64,000 nt of DNA from NCBI RefSeq assembly GCF_000454065.1, contig NZ_KE695652.1, positions 85,291 through 149,290 on the forward strand. The letters run 5' to 3'. The notes under the pieces were generated by a model, which did no database searches, had not been told where the DNA came from, and saw only the letters and a program-made list of their open reading frames with translations. Origin of the DNA: Brevibacillus thermoruber 423 (GTDB lineage: Bacteria; Bacillota; Bacilli; Brevibacillales; Brevibacillaceae). This document shows, piece by piece, positions 16,601-24,584 of the stretch. The number at the start of each line of letters is the position of its first letter. The stretch's first letter is position 1. The position numbers and the translations under genes were made by a program.

Positions 16601-16913
16601 AGGATACCTGCACTTCAAGCTTTTCAATTCCTGGTTCGACCACGAATGAAAGGCCCATGGAGGATGGAAGCATGGCCTTGTTGAGAGGTGCAACCGTTTC
16701 CATGGGACCAGTCTCTTCACCCTCTTGACCGGCTCCCAAATGATCGTCCTCTTCCTGTCGGACTTTTTCCCCCGAAGGCCACAAGATTCCCGTGAGATAT
16801 CGCTGGGTTGGAAGTTCATCGATCAGTTCGTGTTCTTCATTGGGGCCAACAAGCTCGTACCTGAGTCTTTCTATCAGTTCATTACGTATAGCGACCTTGT
16901 TCTGGTTTTTCAA
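13614..16913 (-). CDS. drmA: DrmA: SF2 helicase of a DISARM-type system
   Basis: A 1099-aa helicase. The start at TTG 16913 (KNQNKVAIRNELIERLR) is preferred because GAAAGGGG lies eight bases upstream; ATG 16976 is in frame without such a site. Walker A LLWFPTGGGKTEAYLGL is near residue 430, a C4 zinc cluster VSCPWCGSPLG...IIGCSRRECD near 545-575, the DEAD-type box ELIIQDELHLIGG near 674, motif III IASTATIRRAED, and motif VI EYIQATSRVGREHPGLV near 922. This layout is that of DrmA, the translocating subunit partnered with DrmB. It heads a leftward operon drmA-drmB-drmC-parE/uvrD ending at the 8921-8946 terminator, and is divergent from the first UvrD gene. Confidence 0.9.
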   Translation of the reverse strand: MKNQNKVAIRNELIERLRYELVGPNEEHELIDELPTQRYLTGILWPSGEKVRQEEDDHLGAGQEGEETGPMETVAPLNKAMLPSSMGLSFVVEPGIEKLEVQVSWGQYRPVTEGSDTEERWKRDPIVKKRQIRIDDADGVRKRDPLDENKGVFLEWLSRPLGKRIAVSVFIVNRQKAPEKGPKDFYCLFQPEIRVSSTVDGQKPFGVRELKYEPGTYRPLDVMMDELLYREQTVFAVGHGTAVKWDEVSPDNQYAGVLATVTIPVYEIPMVTPPPWNGQGNLNMDDIAISSNADTLCEYLEPLADAYDDWIYQRELELDSFSGELRSTAEENINQCKKSLSRIRKGIDLIRSNQVVFEAFRFANRAMAMQRLQSKWSRQARKTKDWSRKHDSEKPSWRPFQIAFILQSLTGIVEPTHDDRDICDLLWFPTGGGKTEAYLGLAAFTMALRRLRGEQDGKRGDAGVNVIMRYTLRLLTIQQFQRAATLICACEKIRQEQPERWGHVPFRIGLWVGGKSTPNDFDEVVKDLTETNPGGRTPIQLVSCPWCGSPLGKKDYFPDKRRRRLIIGCSRRECDFHRTNNPDGIPALVNDEEIYRYLPAMLIGTVDKFARLPWVGETQTLFGNVKSELDLWGFTCEGESERMIGFRNQVLGGTTPVVKDQRELLPPELIIQDELHLIGGPLGTMVGIYETAIDYLASREIRGKLVGPKVIASTATIRRAEDQVKLLFARKLAIFPPPGLVSGDSFFARQQPLDKTPGRTYLGIFAPGRSVKTALVRVYSTLLASTGAMKAFSADDLDPYQTMVGYFNSLRELGGAVRLIEDDVRARMNVLANRPTSQKYSYVSRELDDEVPELTSRVDSKDIPAILDRLERSFTEAESGKERPVDVVLASNMISVGVDVSRLGLMVVNGQPKTTSEYIQATSRVGREHPGLVITVYNWARPRDVSHYERFISYHSALYRYVEAISVTPYSSRARDRALAAVLVSMCRLKIRKLSKRENAVHFKSRSPETENIKKYILRRVNTLEGASRLREVDQDLKMDVDLWEKETAKDVLLYDGGGSNNPRLLYPLGNKKKNGVFGTPNSMRDVEPPIGIYLRKGD

Positions 16914-16969
16914 CTGTTTAACCCCTTTCCCACAATGATAAAATAATATTTGGCATTTTATGTGTTTTT

Positions 16970-16998
16970 TCGACATGAAAGGGTATATATCCTGTAAT
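16970..16998 (+). promoter_or_regulatory. sigma-A promoter for the rightward UvrD pair
   Basis: TCGACA (16970-16975) and TGTAAT (16993-16998) are separated by 17 bases; each differs from consensus at one position. The 140-bp divergent gap must also hold the drmA promoter. Confidence 0.65.
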
Positions 16999-17053
16999 AA
17001 CGAACTTCAATCTGTAGAAATTTGTAAAACCTTATCAAAGAAGGGGAGCTCGC

Positions 17054-18961
17054 ATGATTGAATTGAATGAAGCTCAGGCGAGGGCGGTAACTGCGCCTGA
17101 AGGACATCTTCTCATCAACGCGGCTGCGGGAACAGGAAAGACAACCACAATCGCTGCGAGGATACTGTTTTTACAGGTGGAAATGGGGATACCTGCTTCT
17201 TCCATGATGTCCATCTCCTTTTCGAGGGCTGCCAGGTTGCAGCTCCTGGAGAAACTTCAAAACATGGCCATGGAAATCGGACAGGGTAGTCCGGTAAGTA
17301 CATTCACGTTCCATGGACTTGCCTACCGAATCCTGAGGCTTGCCGCAAACATGGGGGAAACCTGGCTCAAAACGGGATTTGAAGTTGTCCAAGGAGCTGG
17401 AGAAGCATCATTGTTCTTCAATCACAGGAGGGAATTGCTCGCCGGAATCAAGGATGAATTTGATCGTTCCATTGCCCCCGAACTGTACGCGAAGGCACTG
17501 GATATTGCGAGACAGGGACACTATTCACTTGGCGAGGCTTTTTTCGATCCGGAGGACCTCCCCGGTGAGGGAACAATCATTGTACCGTACGAGTTTACCG
17601 GAAGGGTTGAAGTTCCTGTTTCGAATGTACGCATTGTTTGGGAACGCTATCAAAGGATTCTACGGAAGCACAATGCAATCGACTATCCAGGATTGATTCT
17701 CGAGGCACACAGGGCAATTGCCCATCGGAAAGGAGCGACAAGGGAACGCATTAAGGACGGTCTGAAATATATCATTGTTGACGAGTACCAGGATACATCC
17801 AGGGCACAGGAAAGATTTCTGTTCGATCTTGCTGGAAACGATGTATTCCTCAATGTGGTTGGCGACAATGATCAGGCGATCTACACCTTTAATGGTTCGG
17901 ACGTATCCAACATTCTGTATTTTCCCAAACGAGTGACCGTTTCGGGACTACCGGTCCTCGAACCCATTGACCTGACGGAAAACTATCGTTCAACTCCCAA
18001 CATCATCATGCTGGCCAACAGGATCTTGGAGAAGCAAAACCGCCTGATACCCAAGAAGCTTGAACCTGCAAAAATCCGATTGCGAAAGGATTCCCTTGTG
18101 AATTATCCGGTTAAACGGATAAATGCCCCGAGATTGGAACTGGCGGCTGATTTCGTAGCAAGGGAGATTTCAAGGCTTGTCAACGAAGGCATACCGGCAA
18201 GCGAAATTGCGGTGCTTGTTCGCAAGGATAGTGAATTTTCAAGACAAGGCGGAGTTGTCAGGGACGCCTTGAAGGAACTTGGTGTGGCGATTTCCTCCGG
18301 CAAGAAGGAACATGAACGGAAGCTTTTGGTCATGAGGGCACTGTTGGAAATTTGTCAGTATCGCTATGGAGATGACATAGACAGCCTTATCCAGCAAATT
18401 GCAAGCGGATACTGTGATGGTGAATTGGCAGGGACAACAAGAGAGGAACTTGTAAACACTCTCGAGGAAGCAAAACTGGCAGGCGCAGCCGTCTCTTATG
18501 AAGTTATCGATCTTCTTCACGAGCATGTCGATGCGGAGAACACCACACCAACGGGTGAAGGCGTTCACATCCAGACCATTCATTCTGCAAAGGGGAAGGA
18601 ATATCGGGTCGTGTTCCTCATGTACCTTGGCGACAAGAGCTTCCCTCACAGTTCTAGACCAGACATCGAAGAAGAACGAAGACTGTTGTATGTTGGAATT
18701 ACACGTGCCAAGGAAAGACTCTATGTCATCGGGACACACGGAAAACTCTTTGCGGATTTCTTTGGTGATTGTGCCGGAGAAGGTGTTGAACATGTTGAAT
18801 ATCTGGTTCCCGGCGGAGTTGAACTTCAAGGGGATACATTCCTTGACGATAACATGATGGAGCAATTGTTGATTGCGGAGAAACAGCAGGAAGAGGAGGA
18901 GGAACGGTTCCGTGCAGAACTGGCTAGATTCTTTGAAGAAGAAGATAACCAACCCCGTTAA
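17054..18961 (+). CDS. UvrD/PcrA-like 3'-5' DNA helicase
   Basis: A 635-aa SF1A helicase; ATG 17054 follows GAAGGGGAG. Walker A LINAAAGTGKTTTIAARI (about residues 20-37), motif Ia SISFSRAARLQLLEKL, Walker B YIIVDEYQDTSRAQ, motif III NVVGDNDQAIYTFNGSD, motif IV LTENYRSTPNIIMLANRI, motif V HSAKGKEYRVVFLM, motif VI ERRLLYVGITRAKERLYV. The C-terminus is a glutamate-rich tail (KQQEEEEERFRAELARFFEE). Somewhat shorter than housekeeping PcrA. It is the first gene of a two-helicase operon divergent from drmA, so it is a candidate accessory of the DISARM-like module rather than a repair gene. Confidence 0.88.
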   Translation: MIELNEAQARAVTAPEGHLLINAAAGTGKTTTIAARILFLQVEMGIPASSMMSISFSRAARLQLLEKLQNMAMEIGQGSPVSTFTFHGLAYRILRLAANMGETWLKTGFEVVQGAGEASLFFNHRRELLAGIKDEFDRSIAPELYAKALDIARQGHYSLGEAFFDPEDLPGEGTIIVPYEFTGRVEVPVSNVRIVWERYQRILRKHNAIDYPGLILEAHRAIAHRKGATRERIKDGLKYIIVDEYQDTSRAQERFLFDLAGNDVFLNVVGDNDQAIYTFNGSDVSNILYFPKRVTVSGLPVLEPIDLTENYRSTPNIIMLANRILEKQNRLIPKKLEPAKIRLRKDSLVNYPVKRINAPRLELAADFVAREISRLVNEGIPASEIAVLVRKDSEFSRQGGVVRDALKELGVAISSGKKEHERKLLVMRALLEICQYRYGDDIDSLIQQIASGYCDGELAGTTREELVNTLEEAKLAGAAVSYEVIDLLHEHVDAENTTPTGEGVHIQTIHSAKGKEYRVVFLMYLGDKSFPHSSRPDIEEERRLLYVGITRAKERLYVIGTHGKLFADFFGDCAGEGVEHVEYLVPGGVELQGDTFLDDNMMEQLLIAEKQQEEEEERFRAELARFFEEEDNQPR

Positions 18962-18962
18962 T

Positions 18963-20432
18963 GTGATAAGAGAGACTCCGGTGGATGTCGGGGTCAAGCC
19001 GGATAACAATGTTTCACTAACCGAGGAACAGAAGGAATGCGTCAATTACAAAACGGAAGGTACCCTGCTTGTCCAGGGGATTCCTGGAAGCGGCAAGTCA
19101 ACGGTTTTGCTGGAACGAGCAAAATTTCTTCAGAAGAAAGGGGAAGGGAAGGTACTTGTTCTTACATACAATCGTTCCCTCGCCATTTACATGCGTCAGT
19201 TGGCCTTGAAAACAAGTTCCAATCCCTTTGAGGCAACCACGTTTCATCAGTGGGGCAGACAACTCTTGTTGGATGCAGGTATCCCCAATCTGAATTATGA
19301 ACAGGATTTGAGGGGATTGGTCCACTTTGCCTTGAATACTGTAAGGAAAGAGGAAACAAATCTTGAATTGCCGAAAATCGGAAAAAAAAATCCTCAAGCA
19401 GAGAAATGGGCATTGGTGGATTTTCTTCAGAAGGAGTTTTCCTGGATCAAGGGCAACGGAATAAAGGGTCTTCAGGAATATCTTGATGTAACCCGGACGG
19501 GTAGGGGAAAACAAGTACAGGTATTAAAAGGTCATCGTGAAGGAATATTCAAGGTTTTCAGCAAATATCAGGAAATGTTGAGAAGCAGACGAAGAATTGA
19601 TTATGACGATATAGCATTGCTGTTGCTTGCAAATTTTGACAAGATAAACAGGAAGGAGCTTCCGGCTCATATCCTGGTAGATGAAGCCCAGGATCTGTCA
19701 CTAATGGAATTGACGGCGATCAGGAAACTCGCCCTAAAAAGCCTCACCATAGCTGCCGACAAGGGACAAAGAATCTATCGGCGAAATTTCACCTGGAAGC
19801 AGGCCAACATTGATGTGAGAGGGAGAAGCAGGATGCTTCTCAATACCTTCCGTTCAACAAAGCAAATCATTCAACTTGCCCGAAGCTTGCAAAGAAACGA
19901 TCAAATTCTAATGAAGGATGCAGAATACGTGCCTCCGGAAGATCCCAAAACCGAGGGCCCTGTTCCCGAGCTGTACGTTTCAAGAAACAGAACGGAAGAG
20001 TTGAAAACAGTCCTGGATTGCATAAAAAAAATCAGATCAAGTCTTCCTCAACATACTATCGGGGTTATAGGCCATTCAGTGGAACGGTTGAAGGAATTTG
20101 AAGAAGCACTCGATGAGGAAAAAATCCCTTTTGTTTCGGTGAAGGAGGATGGTGCCGATATTCTTTCACCTGGTGTAAAACTAACCACATATTACGCCTC
20201 GAAGGGTTTGGAATTTGACCATGTCATTGTTACCGGACTCAAGAGAGGTTTTATGCCATTCGGTCAAGTCCCTCCCGGGGAGGATGAAGAGGAATTCATC
20301 TCGACTGAAAGAAGAAAATTGTATGTCGCAATGACCAGGGCTAAGAAACACCTGATCCTGTCTGCAATCGAAAAAGTATCTCCATTTATTGATGAACTTG
20401 ACCACAATCTGTACATCAGGAAAAAGATGTAA
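18963..20432 (+). CDS. second UvrD-like helicase of the divergent pair
   Basis: About 489 aa. Walker A TLLVQGIPGSGKSTVLLERA, Walker B HILVDEAQDLSLMELTAI, motif III IAADKGQRIYRRNFTW, motif IV LLNTFRSTKQIIQLA, motif V LTTYYASKGLEFDHVIVTG, motif VI RRKLYVAMTRAKKHLIL. It belongs to the same UvrD-like subgroup as the C-terminal part of the ParE-UvrD fusion. The frame extends upstream to 18873 inside the first helicase gene, but GTG 18963, one base after the upstream stop, is the likely coupled start; GTG 18981 is also possible. Neither has a strong ribosome site, so reinitiation after the first helicase is expected. Confidence 0.82.
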   Translation: MIRETPVDVGVKPDNNVSLTEEQKECVNYKTEGTLLVQGIPGSGKSTVLLERAKFLQKKGEGKVLVLTYNRSLAIYMRQLALKTSSNPFEATTFHQWGRQLLLDAGIPNLNYEQDLRGLVHFALNTVRKEETNLELPKIGKKNPQAEKWALVDFLQKEFSWIKGNGIKGLQEYLDVTRTGRGKQVQVLKGHREGIFKVFSKYQEMLRSRRRIDYDDIALLLLANFDKINRKELPAHILVDEAQDLSLMELTAIRKLALKSLTIAADKGQRIYRRNFTWKQANIDVRGRSRMLLNTFRSTKQIIQLARSLQRNDQILMKDAEYVPPEDPKTEGPVPELYVSRNRTEELKTVLDCIKKIRSSLPQHTIGVIGHSVERLKEFEEALDEEKIPFVSVKEDGADILSPGVKLTTYYASKGLEFDHVIVTGLKRGFMPFGQVPPGEDEEEFISTERRKLYVAMTRAKKHLILSAIEKVSPFIDELDHNLYIRKKM

Positions 20433-20466
20433 GAAACATCGAAGTTTGGAAAATTGGAAAGGCGGA

Positions 20467-20489
20467 AAGGCAGCCCGAGAGGCTGCCTT
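20467..20489. terminator. hairpin between convergent helicase and AIPR genes
   Basis: AAGGCAGCC (20467-20475) pairs with GGCTGCCTT (20481-20489) over a five-base loop. T tracts are weak on both sides, so termination efficiency is uncertain. Confidence 0.5.
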
Positions 20490-20506
20490 GACTTGTTGTT
20501 CTACTG

Positions 20507-22255
20507 TTATATCTTCAATTCCTCCTTGACGCTGTCCGGAAACTCAATGTTTTTGTTTCTTAAACCGTCCCAGCATTCCTTCTTTTTGCACCATTCGGTA
20601 ATGTTTCCGTTTCCGGGGGGATTCAGAATGTGGTTGTGGACTACGACGGATACGGTCTTGATTACCTCTTCCAGATATCCAGGAATGTCCTGCTCCTTCC
20701 ATATTTGCTTGAGATTGATTTTGCTTCTTAATTTGTTGTAGATCCATGCCAGCGTATATGTAACGATGTTTGCCCTATACCCCCCGAATTTTTGCTCGGA
20801 AATTATTTTTTCCGCTCGTTTGAACAGGATGGCCCTGGCAATCAGGTCCTCGAAGTAGTCGACATTTGGTTCAAATTCTGCCTGGGTTTGCAACCAGATC
20901 ATGAATTCCTGGAAGTTTTTCTGGGCTCCACGACTAACCAGGTACGGTTTCAACAACCATGTGTTTTCGTACTTTGCAAGATCCGTTTTTGTAAACAGCT
21001 GTGATTTAGGAAAGACAAGATCAAAGTTCTTTCTGTACGATTGCGAGGACTCTTTTCCCCTGTCTTCAAGATACTGACCCCTTGCCCTCTCGTAGTACCA
21101 TCTGGTCTGCCGCTGATTCCCCCTTGAACTTGGAGCCCAAACCGTTCTTGAGAGCTCCTCCAGTTTCCTCTGAAAAGAATCATTTGCAGCAAGGTCAGCA
21201 TTTTGTATCTTGTTCTGTGTATTGGCATATCTGGATATGTTCGGAACAATCCTGTCGACGGAATTTTCGTCTTTGATTACCGTAAGTTTAACCTGAACGT
21301 AAACACCCTTCATTGAGAGCTTGTCCTTCATGGCAGCATAGTAGATCGAAGCAGTGGTCTGTCCGCCGTTTACGATTTGAAAATCCCTTAATTTTCGGAT
21401 GACAAGCCCCCCATTTTGAACCACCGTCTCGACCCCCTGTGCCACGGCAGATATACCATTATTGTAGGCAAGGAACATATGTGGTTCAGTCCTGATGGTA
21501 TCTCTTATTCCTTTGTTGACTGCCCCTCTTGCCTGAAGAAAGGCTCTGACGTTCCTTTCCAATAGTCTTGATCCGTAAGTCTTGTAGATTGAAACCAGAG
21601 TCTCACCGGGAAAAAACGCAAGATAGCACCGATAATCATCGTTGTCTTCCTGAAGTTTTAGACATGGAACGGGACCTGAGTGCAAATTGAGATCAATTTG
21701 AATTTCTTCACGGTTTTTGCCGGATGTCTGACTTCTAAATACCCTTTCGATGTCCCATACATGAAAGCTCACCTGAATGTCTCCCAGATGGGAATCCTTT
21801 ATTGGATCCTTTCTGGCGATTCGATCAGTAAGATAGTACAGGTTGACTTTGACAATTTCATTCCTGGACTCATGAATCAGCATGGCAAGGTCATGTTCGG
21901 GAGAGTTTCCGTCCAAGGACTTGTGAAGACCGTTTATGGACCTGTTCAGGAAATTCAATAGCCTTCGGAAACCGGAATCGATTTCGGAATTCCGGACAGT
22001 CAATGGAGGTGTGGCACCCGAATAGTCACTATAAATCAGGTCCAGTCTTCCTTTTTCTTCATCAAACGCAAACCCGTTTACCTTCATCCCTGTTCTGCTG
22101 AAGTAAAAGACAGTACCATCGTCCAAAGTACCATCTGATATGAGATAGTCAATCATGATCTCGGTAAATTTGTTTTCCTTTTCAAGACTTCCTTCACTGT
22201 CTGACAATATCTCCTTTTGCAAGGAATCTGAGAATGCATGCAGTTCTTTTTCCAT
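20507..22255 (-). CDS. AIPR family (abortive phage infection) protein
   Basis: A 582-aa protein; ATG 22255 follows AAAGGAG. The middle shows the AIPR (PF10592-type) core: LLERNVRAFLQARGAVNKGI, then RTEPHMFLAYNNGISAVAQG, then IVNGGQTTASIYYAAM, and NISRYANTQNKIQNADLAAN. The VNGGQTT and F-x-x-YNNG signatures are the family's best markers. AIPR proteins occur in phage-defence islands; some were first described in lactococcal abortive infection. The biochemical activity of this family is not settled. It lies 98 bases downstream of the cytosine methyltransferase gene on the same strand, with a hairpin between them. Confidence 0.85.
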   Translation of the reverse strand: MEKELHAFSDSLQKEILSDSEGSLEKENKFTEIMIDYLISDGTLDDGTVFYFSRTGMKVNGFAFDEEKGRLDLIYSDYSGATPPLTVRNSEIDSGFRRLLNFLNRSINGLHKSLDGNSPEHDLAMLIHESRNEIVKVNLYYLTDRIARKDPIKDSHLGDIQVSFHVWDIERVFRSQTSGKNREEIQIDLNLHSGPVPCLKLQEDNDDYRCYLAFFPGETLVSIYKTYGSRLLERNVRAFLQARGAVNKGIRDTIRTEPHMFLAYNNGISAVAQGVETVVQNGGLVIRKLRDFQIVNGGQTTASIYYAAMKDKLSMKGVYVQVKLTVIKDENSVDRIVPNISRYANTQNKIQNADLAANDSFQRKLEELSRTVWAPSSRGNQRQTRWYYERARGQYLEDRGKESSQSYRKNFDLVFPKSQLFTKTDLAKYENTWLLKPYLVSRGAQKNFQEFMIWLQTQAEFEPNVDYFEDLIARAILFKRAEKIISEQKFGGYRANIVTYTLAWIYNKLRSKINLKQIWKEQDIPGYLEEVIKTVSVVVHNHILNPPGNGNITEWCKKKECWDGLRNKNIEFPDSVKEELKI

Positions 22256-22295
22256 GGCATACTCCTTTTAGAGTACTGTATTTTTCCCATATTTG

Positions 22296-22301
22296 ATTAT
22301 A
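22296..22301 (-). promoter_or_regulatory. -10-like box upstream of the AIPR gene
   Basis: A minus-strand TATAAT lies 41 bases before the AIPR start, between it and the upstream hairpin. No convincing -35 is visible, so it may depend on an activator. Confidence 0.35.
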
Positions 22302-22340
22302 CACAATTTTCCAATGGAAACTGGATGAATTAAATTATAA

Positions 22341-22372
22341 TACCGGTTGGTCTCAAGTGATACCAACCGGTA
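22341..22372 (-). terminator. hairpin overlapping the end of the methyltransferase gene
   Basis: TACCGGTTGGT (22341-22351) and ACCAACCGGTA (22362-22372) form a perfect 11-bp stem. On the minus strand it is followed by an AT-rich TTATAATTTAATT. It includes the last codons of the methyltransferase. Confidence 0.55.
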
Positions 22373-23684
22373 CTTTGGCAAGTTCTTCGATAACGGCATT
22401 CGCAATTATGCTGGACATGATCGGGGGGACTGCATTTCCGACTTGAACATATTGCGCTGTTCTCGGACCCTCAAATCTGTAATTATCAGGAAAACCTTGT
22501 ATTCTGGCAGCCTCTCTTACAGTTAGGGACCTTAATTGATTTGAATCAGGGTGAATGTTGTAATGCCCGTCTTTTGAAATATGGGCTACAATCGTATGGG
22601 GAACCCTGTCCCACCAGTGAACCTTGAAACGATCGGTAAAAGATTTTTCATTCTGGTGTGTCTTAAGGTTTTCCGGCAGATCAGGATATCGAAGTTGAAG
22701 TCCCCGGCTTGCGAGTCTAATGGCTTCGTTGTAAATGTTCCTGTCCTGGTCACGCACAGGTCTGGCTTTATGGTTTAGTACGCCTATGCTGTTTTTTCTC
22801 ATGTATCTTTGATAGCTGCTTAAGTCCCCATTGTTGTTATAGCCCAGGATTCCATAATCGGCCCCTTGGCCGGGTTGCAGAGGGGGTAAATCCGAGATGA
22901 CGTTTCGTGTATTCAATTCATGATCCCATTTGATTGCGTGTTTGTGGAAATCCGGATATGTCAAATTCAATTCGCTTTTAAAGCCAAACAGTATTACCCT
23001 TTTTCTTCTTTGTGGAATGCCGAAATCGCTCATGTCAATGATGTTTTTTCGATGATCTTCCTCCGAACCCGACAAGATGGTATATCCTGCAGTCAGAAAC
23101 TCTTCCTGAATTTTTTCGAATAACTTGCCCTTTTTGGCTGTGAGGATTCCAGGAACATTTTCAAAAACAAAGACCTTTGGATTGTACGTTTTCACGAGAG
23201 TGAGATAATAGTAGAAAAGGAAATTTCGCGGGTCCTTCTCAGCTTCTTCACGTAGTCTTCCTCGGCCTACGAGTGAATAGACCTGACAGGGGGGACCCCC
23301 AATAATCATGTCAACATCTCGACCATTTATGGCTTTATCTATCAGTTGTATTATTTCCCTTGTGGAAGTTGCCTCAGGATCATTTGCCGGGTTGCCAAAC
23401 TTTTTGTTCAAAATCTGGGTTTCAATCCTTTCACGAAGTTCAGGAAAAAGGCCAAAGACATACTCCCTGGCCTTCGGGATTTCCTCGTAGCTTGGACTTC
23501 TCCTCAAGTATTCGAAATAAACGGGGAGTTCTTCTATGTTTTTGAGGTAATGGTAAATTGCTCTTGTTTTCAAGGTCTCACAAGCCCAGTAATCCTTTTC
23601 AACCTGAGCAACTATTTCACAGCCCAACTCGTGGAATCCTTCACTCAATCCCCCGGCTCCCGAAAAGAGATCAACTATTATCAT
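22353..23684 (-). CDS. DNA cytosine-5 methyltransferase (DrmMII/Dcm type)
   Basis: A 443-aa C5 methyltransferase. Motif I is VDLFSGAGGLSEGFHELG, motif IV (catalytic Cys) IGGPPCQVYSLVGRG near residue 135, motif VI VFVFENVPGIL, motif VIII IPQRRKRVILFGF, motif IX SLTVREAARIQGFP, and motif X YVQVGNAVPPI. The target-recognition region (residues 255-370) sets the specificity, which cannot be read from sequence. ATG 23684 follows GGGAGAGG; the in-frame ATG at 23699 overlaps that site. It may mark self DNA for the DISARM-like module (class 2 DISARM uses a C5 methyltransferase), or belong to a separate AIPR/Vsr unit. It is divergent from vsr. Confidence 0.9.
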   Translation of the reverse strand: MIIVDLFSGAGGLSEGFHELGCEIVAQVEKDYWACETLKTRAIYHYLKNIEELPVYFEYLRRSPSYEEIPKAREYVFGLFPELRERIETQILNKKFGNPANDPEATSTREIIQLIDKAINGRDVDMIIGGPPCQVYSLVGRGRLREEAEKDPRNFLFYYYLTLVKTYNPKVFVFENVPGILTAKKGKLFEKIQEEFLTAGYTILSGSEEDHRKNIIDMSDFGIPQRRKRVILFGFKSELNLTYPDFHKHAIKWDHELNTRNVISDLPPLQPGQGADYGILGYNNNGDLSSYQRYMRKNSIGVLNHKARPVRDQDRNIYNEAIRLASRGLQLRYPDLPENLKTHQNEKSFTDRFKVHWWDRVPHTIVAHISKDGHYNIHPDSNQLRSLTVREAARIQGFPDNYRFEGPRTAQYVQVGNAVPPIMSSIIANAVIEELAKVPVGIT

Positions 23685-23718
23685 GATGCCCTCTCCCATT
23701 TACAAATCTTCATGAATA

Positions 23719-23747
23719 ATTTTACTTGAAACATTTGTTCGCTTCAA
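23719..23747 (-). promoter_or_regulatory. promoter of the cytosine methyltransferase gene
   Basis: On the minus strand TTGAAG (23742-23747) and TAAAAT (23719-23724) are separated by 17 bases. An imperfect dyad ACTTGAAAC...GCTTCAAAT spans the spacer and both boxes and might serve autoregulation. Confidence 0.6.
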
Positions 23748-23791
23748 ATGAATGTTACATCTACTGGTATATTTTTGTCGAGGTGAGTCTA

Positions 23792-24223
23792 TTGGATGTT
23801 TTCTCTCCCGAAAAGCGCAGTGAGGTAATGGCAAGAATAAAGGGGAAAAATACGAAGCCCGAGCAACTGTTGAGAAAAGAACTGTTCCGGCTCGGCTTGA
23901 GATATCGTATTAACGTGAAAAGTCTTCCGGGAAAACCTGATATCGTCTTTCCGAAATACAAGACGGCTGTTTTCGTTAATGGATGCTTTTGGCACGGACA
24001 CAGTGACTGCAAGTATTTTGTGTTGCCAAAAACAAGAAGAGAGTGGTGGCTGAGAAAAATAAATGAAACAAAAAGACGCGATGAAAGGAACATCCATGAA
24101 CTGGAGAGTAAGGGATGGAACGTAATAATTATTTGGGAATGTGAAATACGCAATAACCCAAAAGGGAAAGCCCGACAACTTTATCAAATCATAACTGGTT
24201 CAGTCAATGAGACAGATTCATGA
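23792..24223 (+). CDS. vsr: very short patch repair endonuclease (Vsr)
   Basis: A 143-aa Vsr protein. DVFSPEKRSEVMARIKGKNT, the catalytic region KPDIVFPKYKTAVFVNGCFWHGH with the key Asp and His, a zinc-ligand set including HSDCKYFVLPKT, and WNVIIIWECEI are all present. Vsr nicks 5' of the T in T:G mismatches left by deamination of 5-methylcytosine. TTG 23792 is taken as start since GAGGTGAG precedes it; GTG 23783 is also in frame. Divergent pairing with the methyltransferase gene implies that the mismatch context matches that enzyme's site. It is the right-hand end of module 1. Confidence 0.9.
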   Translation: MDVFSPEKRSEVMARIKGKNTKPEQLLRKELFRLGLRYRINVKSLPGKPDIVFPKYKTAVFVNGCFWHGHSDCKYFVLPKTRREWWLRKINETKRRDERNIHELESKGWNVIIIWECEIRNNPKGKARQLYQIITGSVNETDS

Positions 24224-24584
24224 CAATCTGGTTATCATGTGGGAAGTACTTTTTCTTACTTGGAAAAAAGGATGACATCGTTATGATGTTTCGATCGAAT
24301 ATATTTGACGATTCTTTCTTACTTGGCTAATAACCCCATTCTTGATTAGATTTTGGATGGATCTTTCACGGTTCTATTAGACAATCCGAGTTTTGAATAA
24401 CCAGCAATGACTCTAAAGAGCACGCGTAGACAAAAAACATAATATTGAAAAAATGGAGATATTTTAGGAAATACACAAAAGATGTTGCAATACGTAAGTT
24501 ACAATATTAATTGTCTCCGTTCGAGAATGGGATTCTGGTAAACTTGATTTATAACAGCTGTTTTGAGGAGGATATTATTCAATA
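24224..24584. other. AT-rich intergenic stretch, no feature seen
   Basis: About 360 bases between vsr and the HIT gene contain no convincing ORF, hairpin or repeat. The stretch separates module 1 from module 2 and presumably contains the promoter of the HIT operon, but I could not pick a clear one. Confidence 0.5.
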
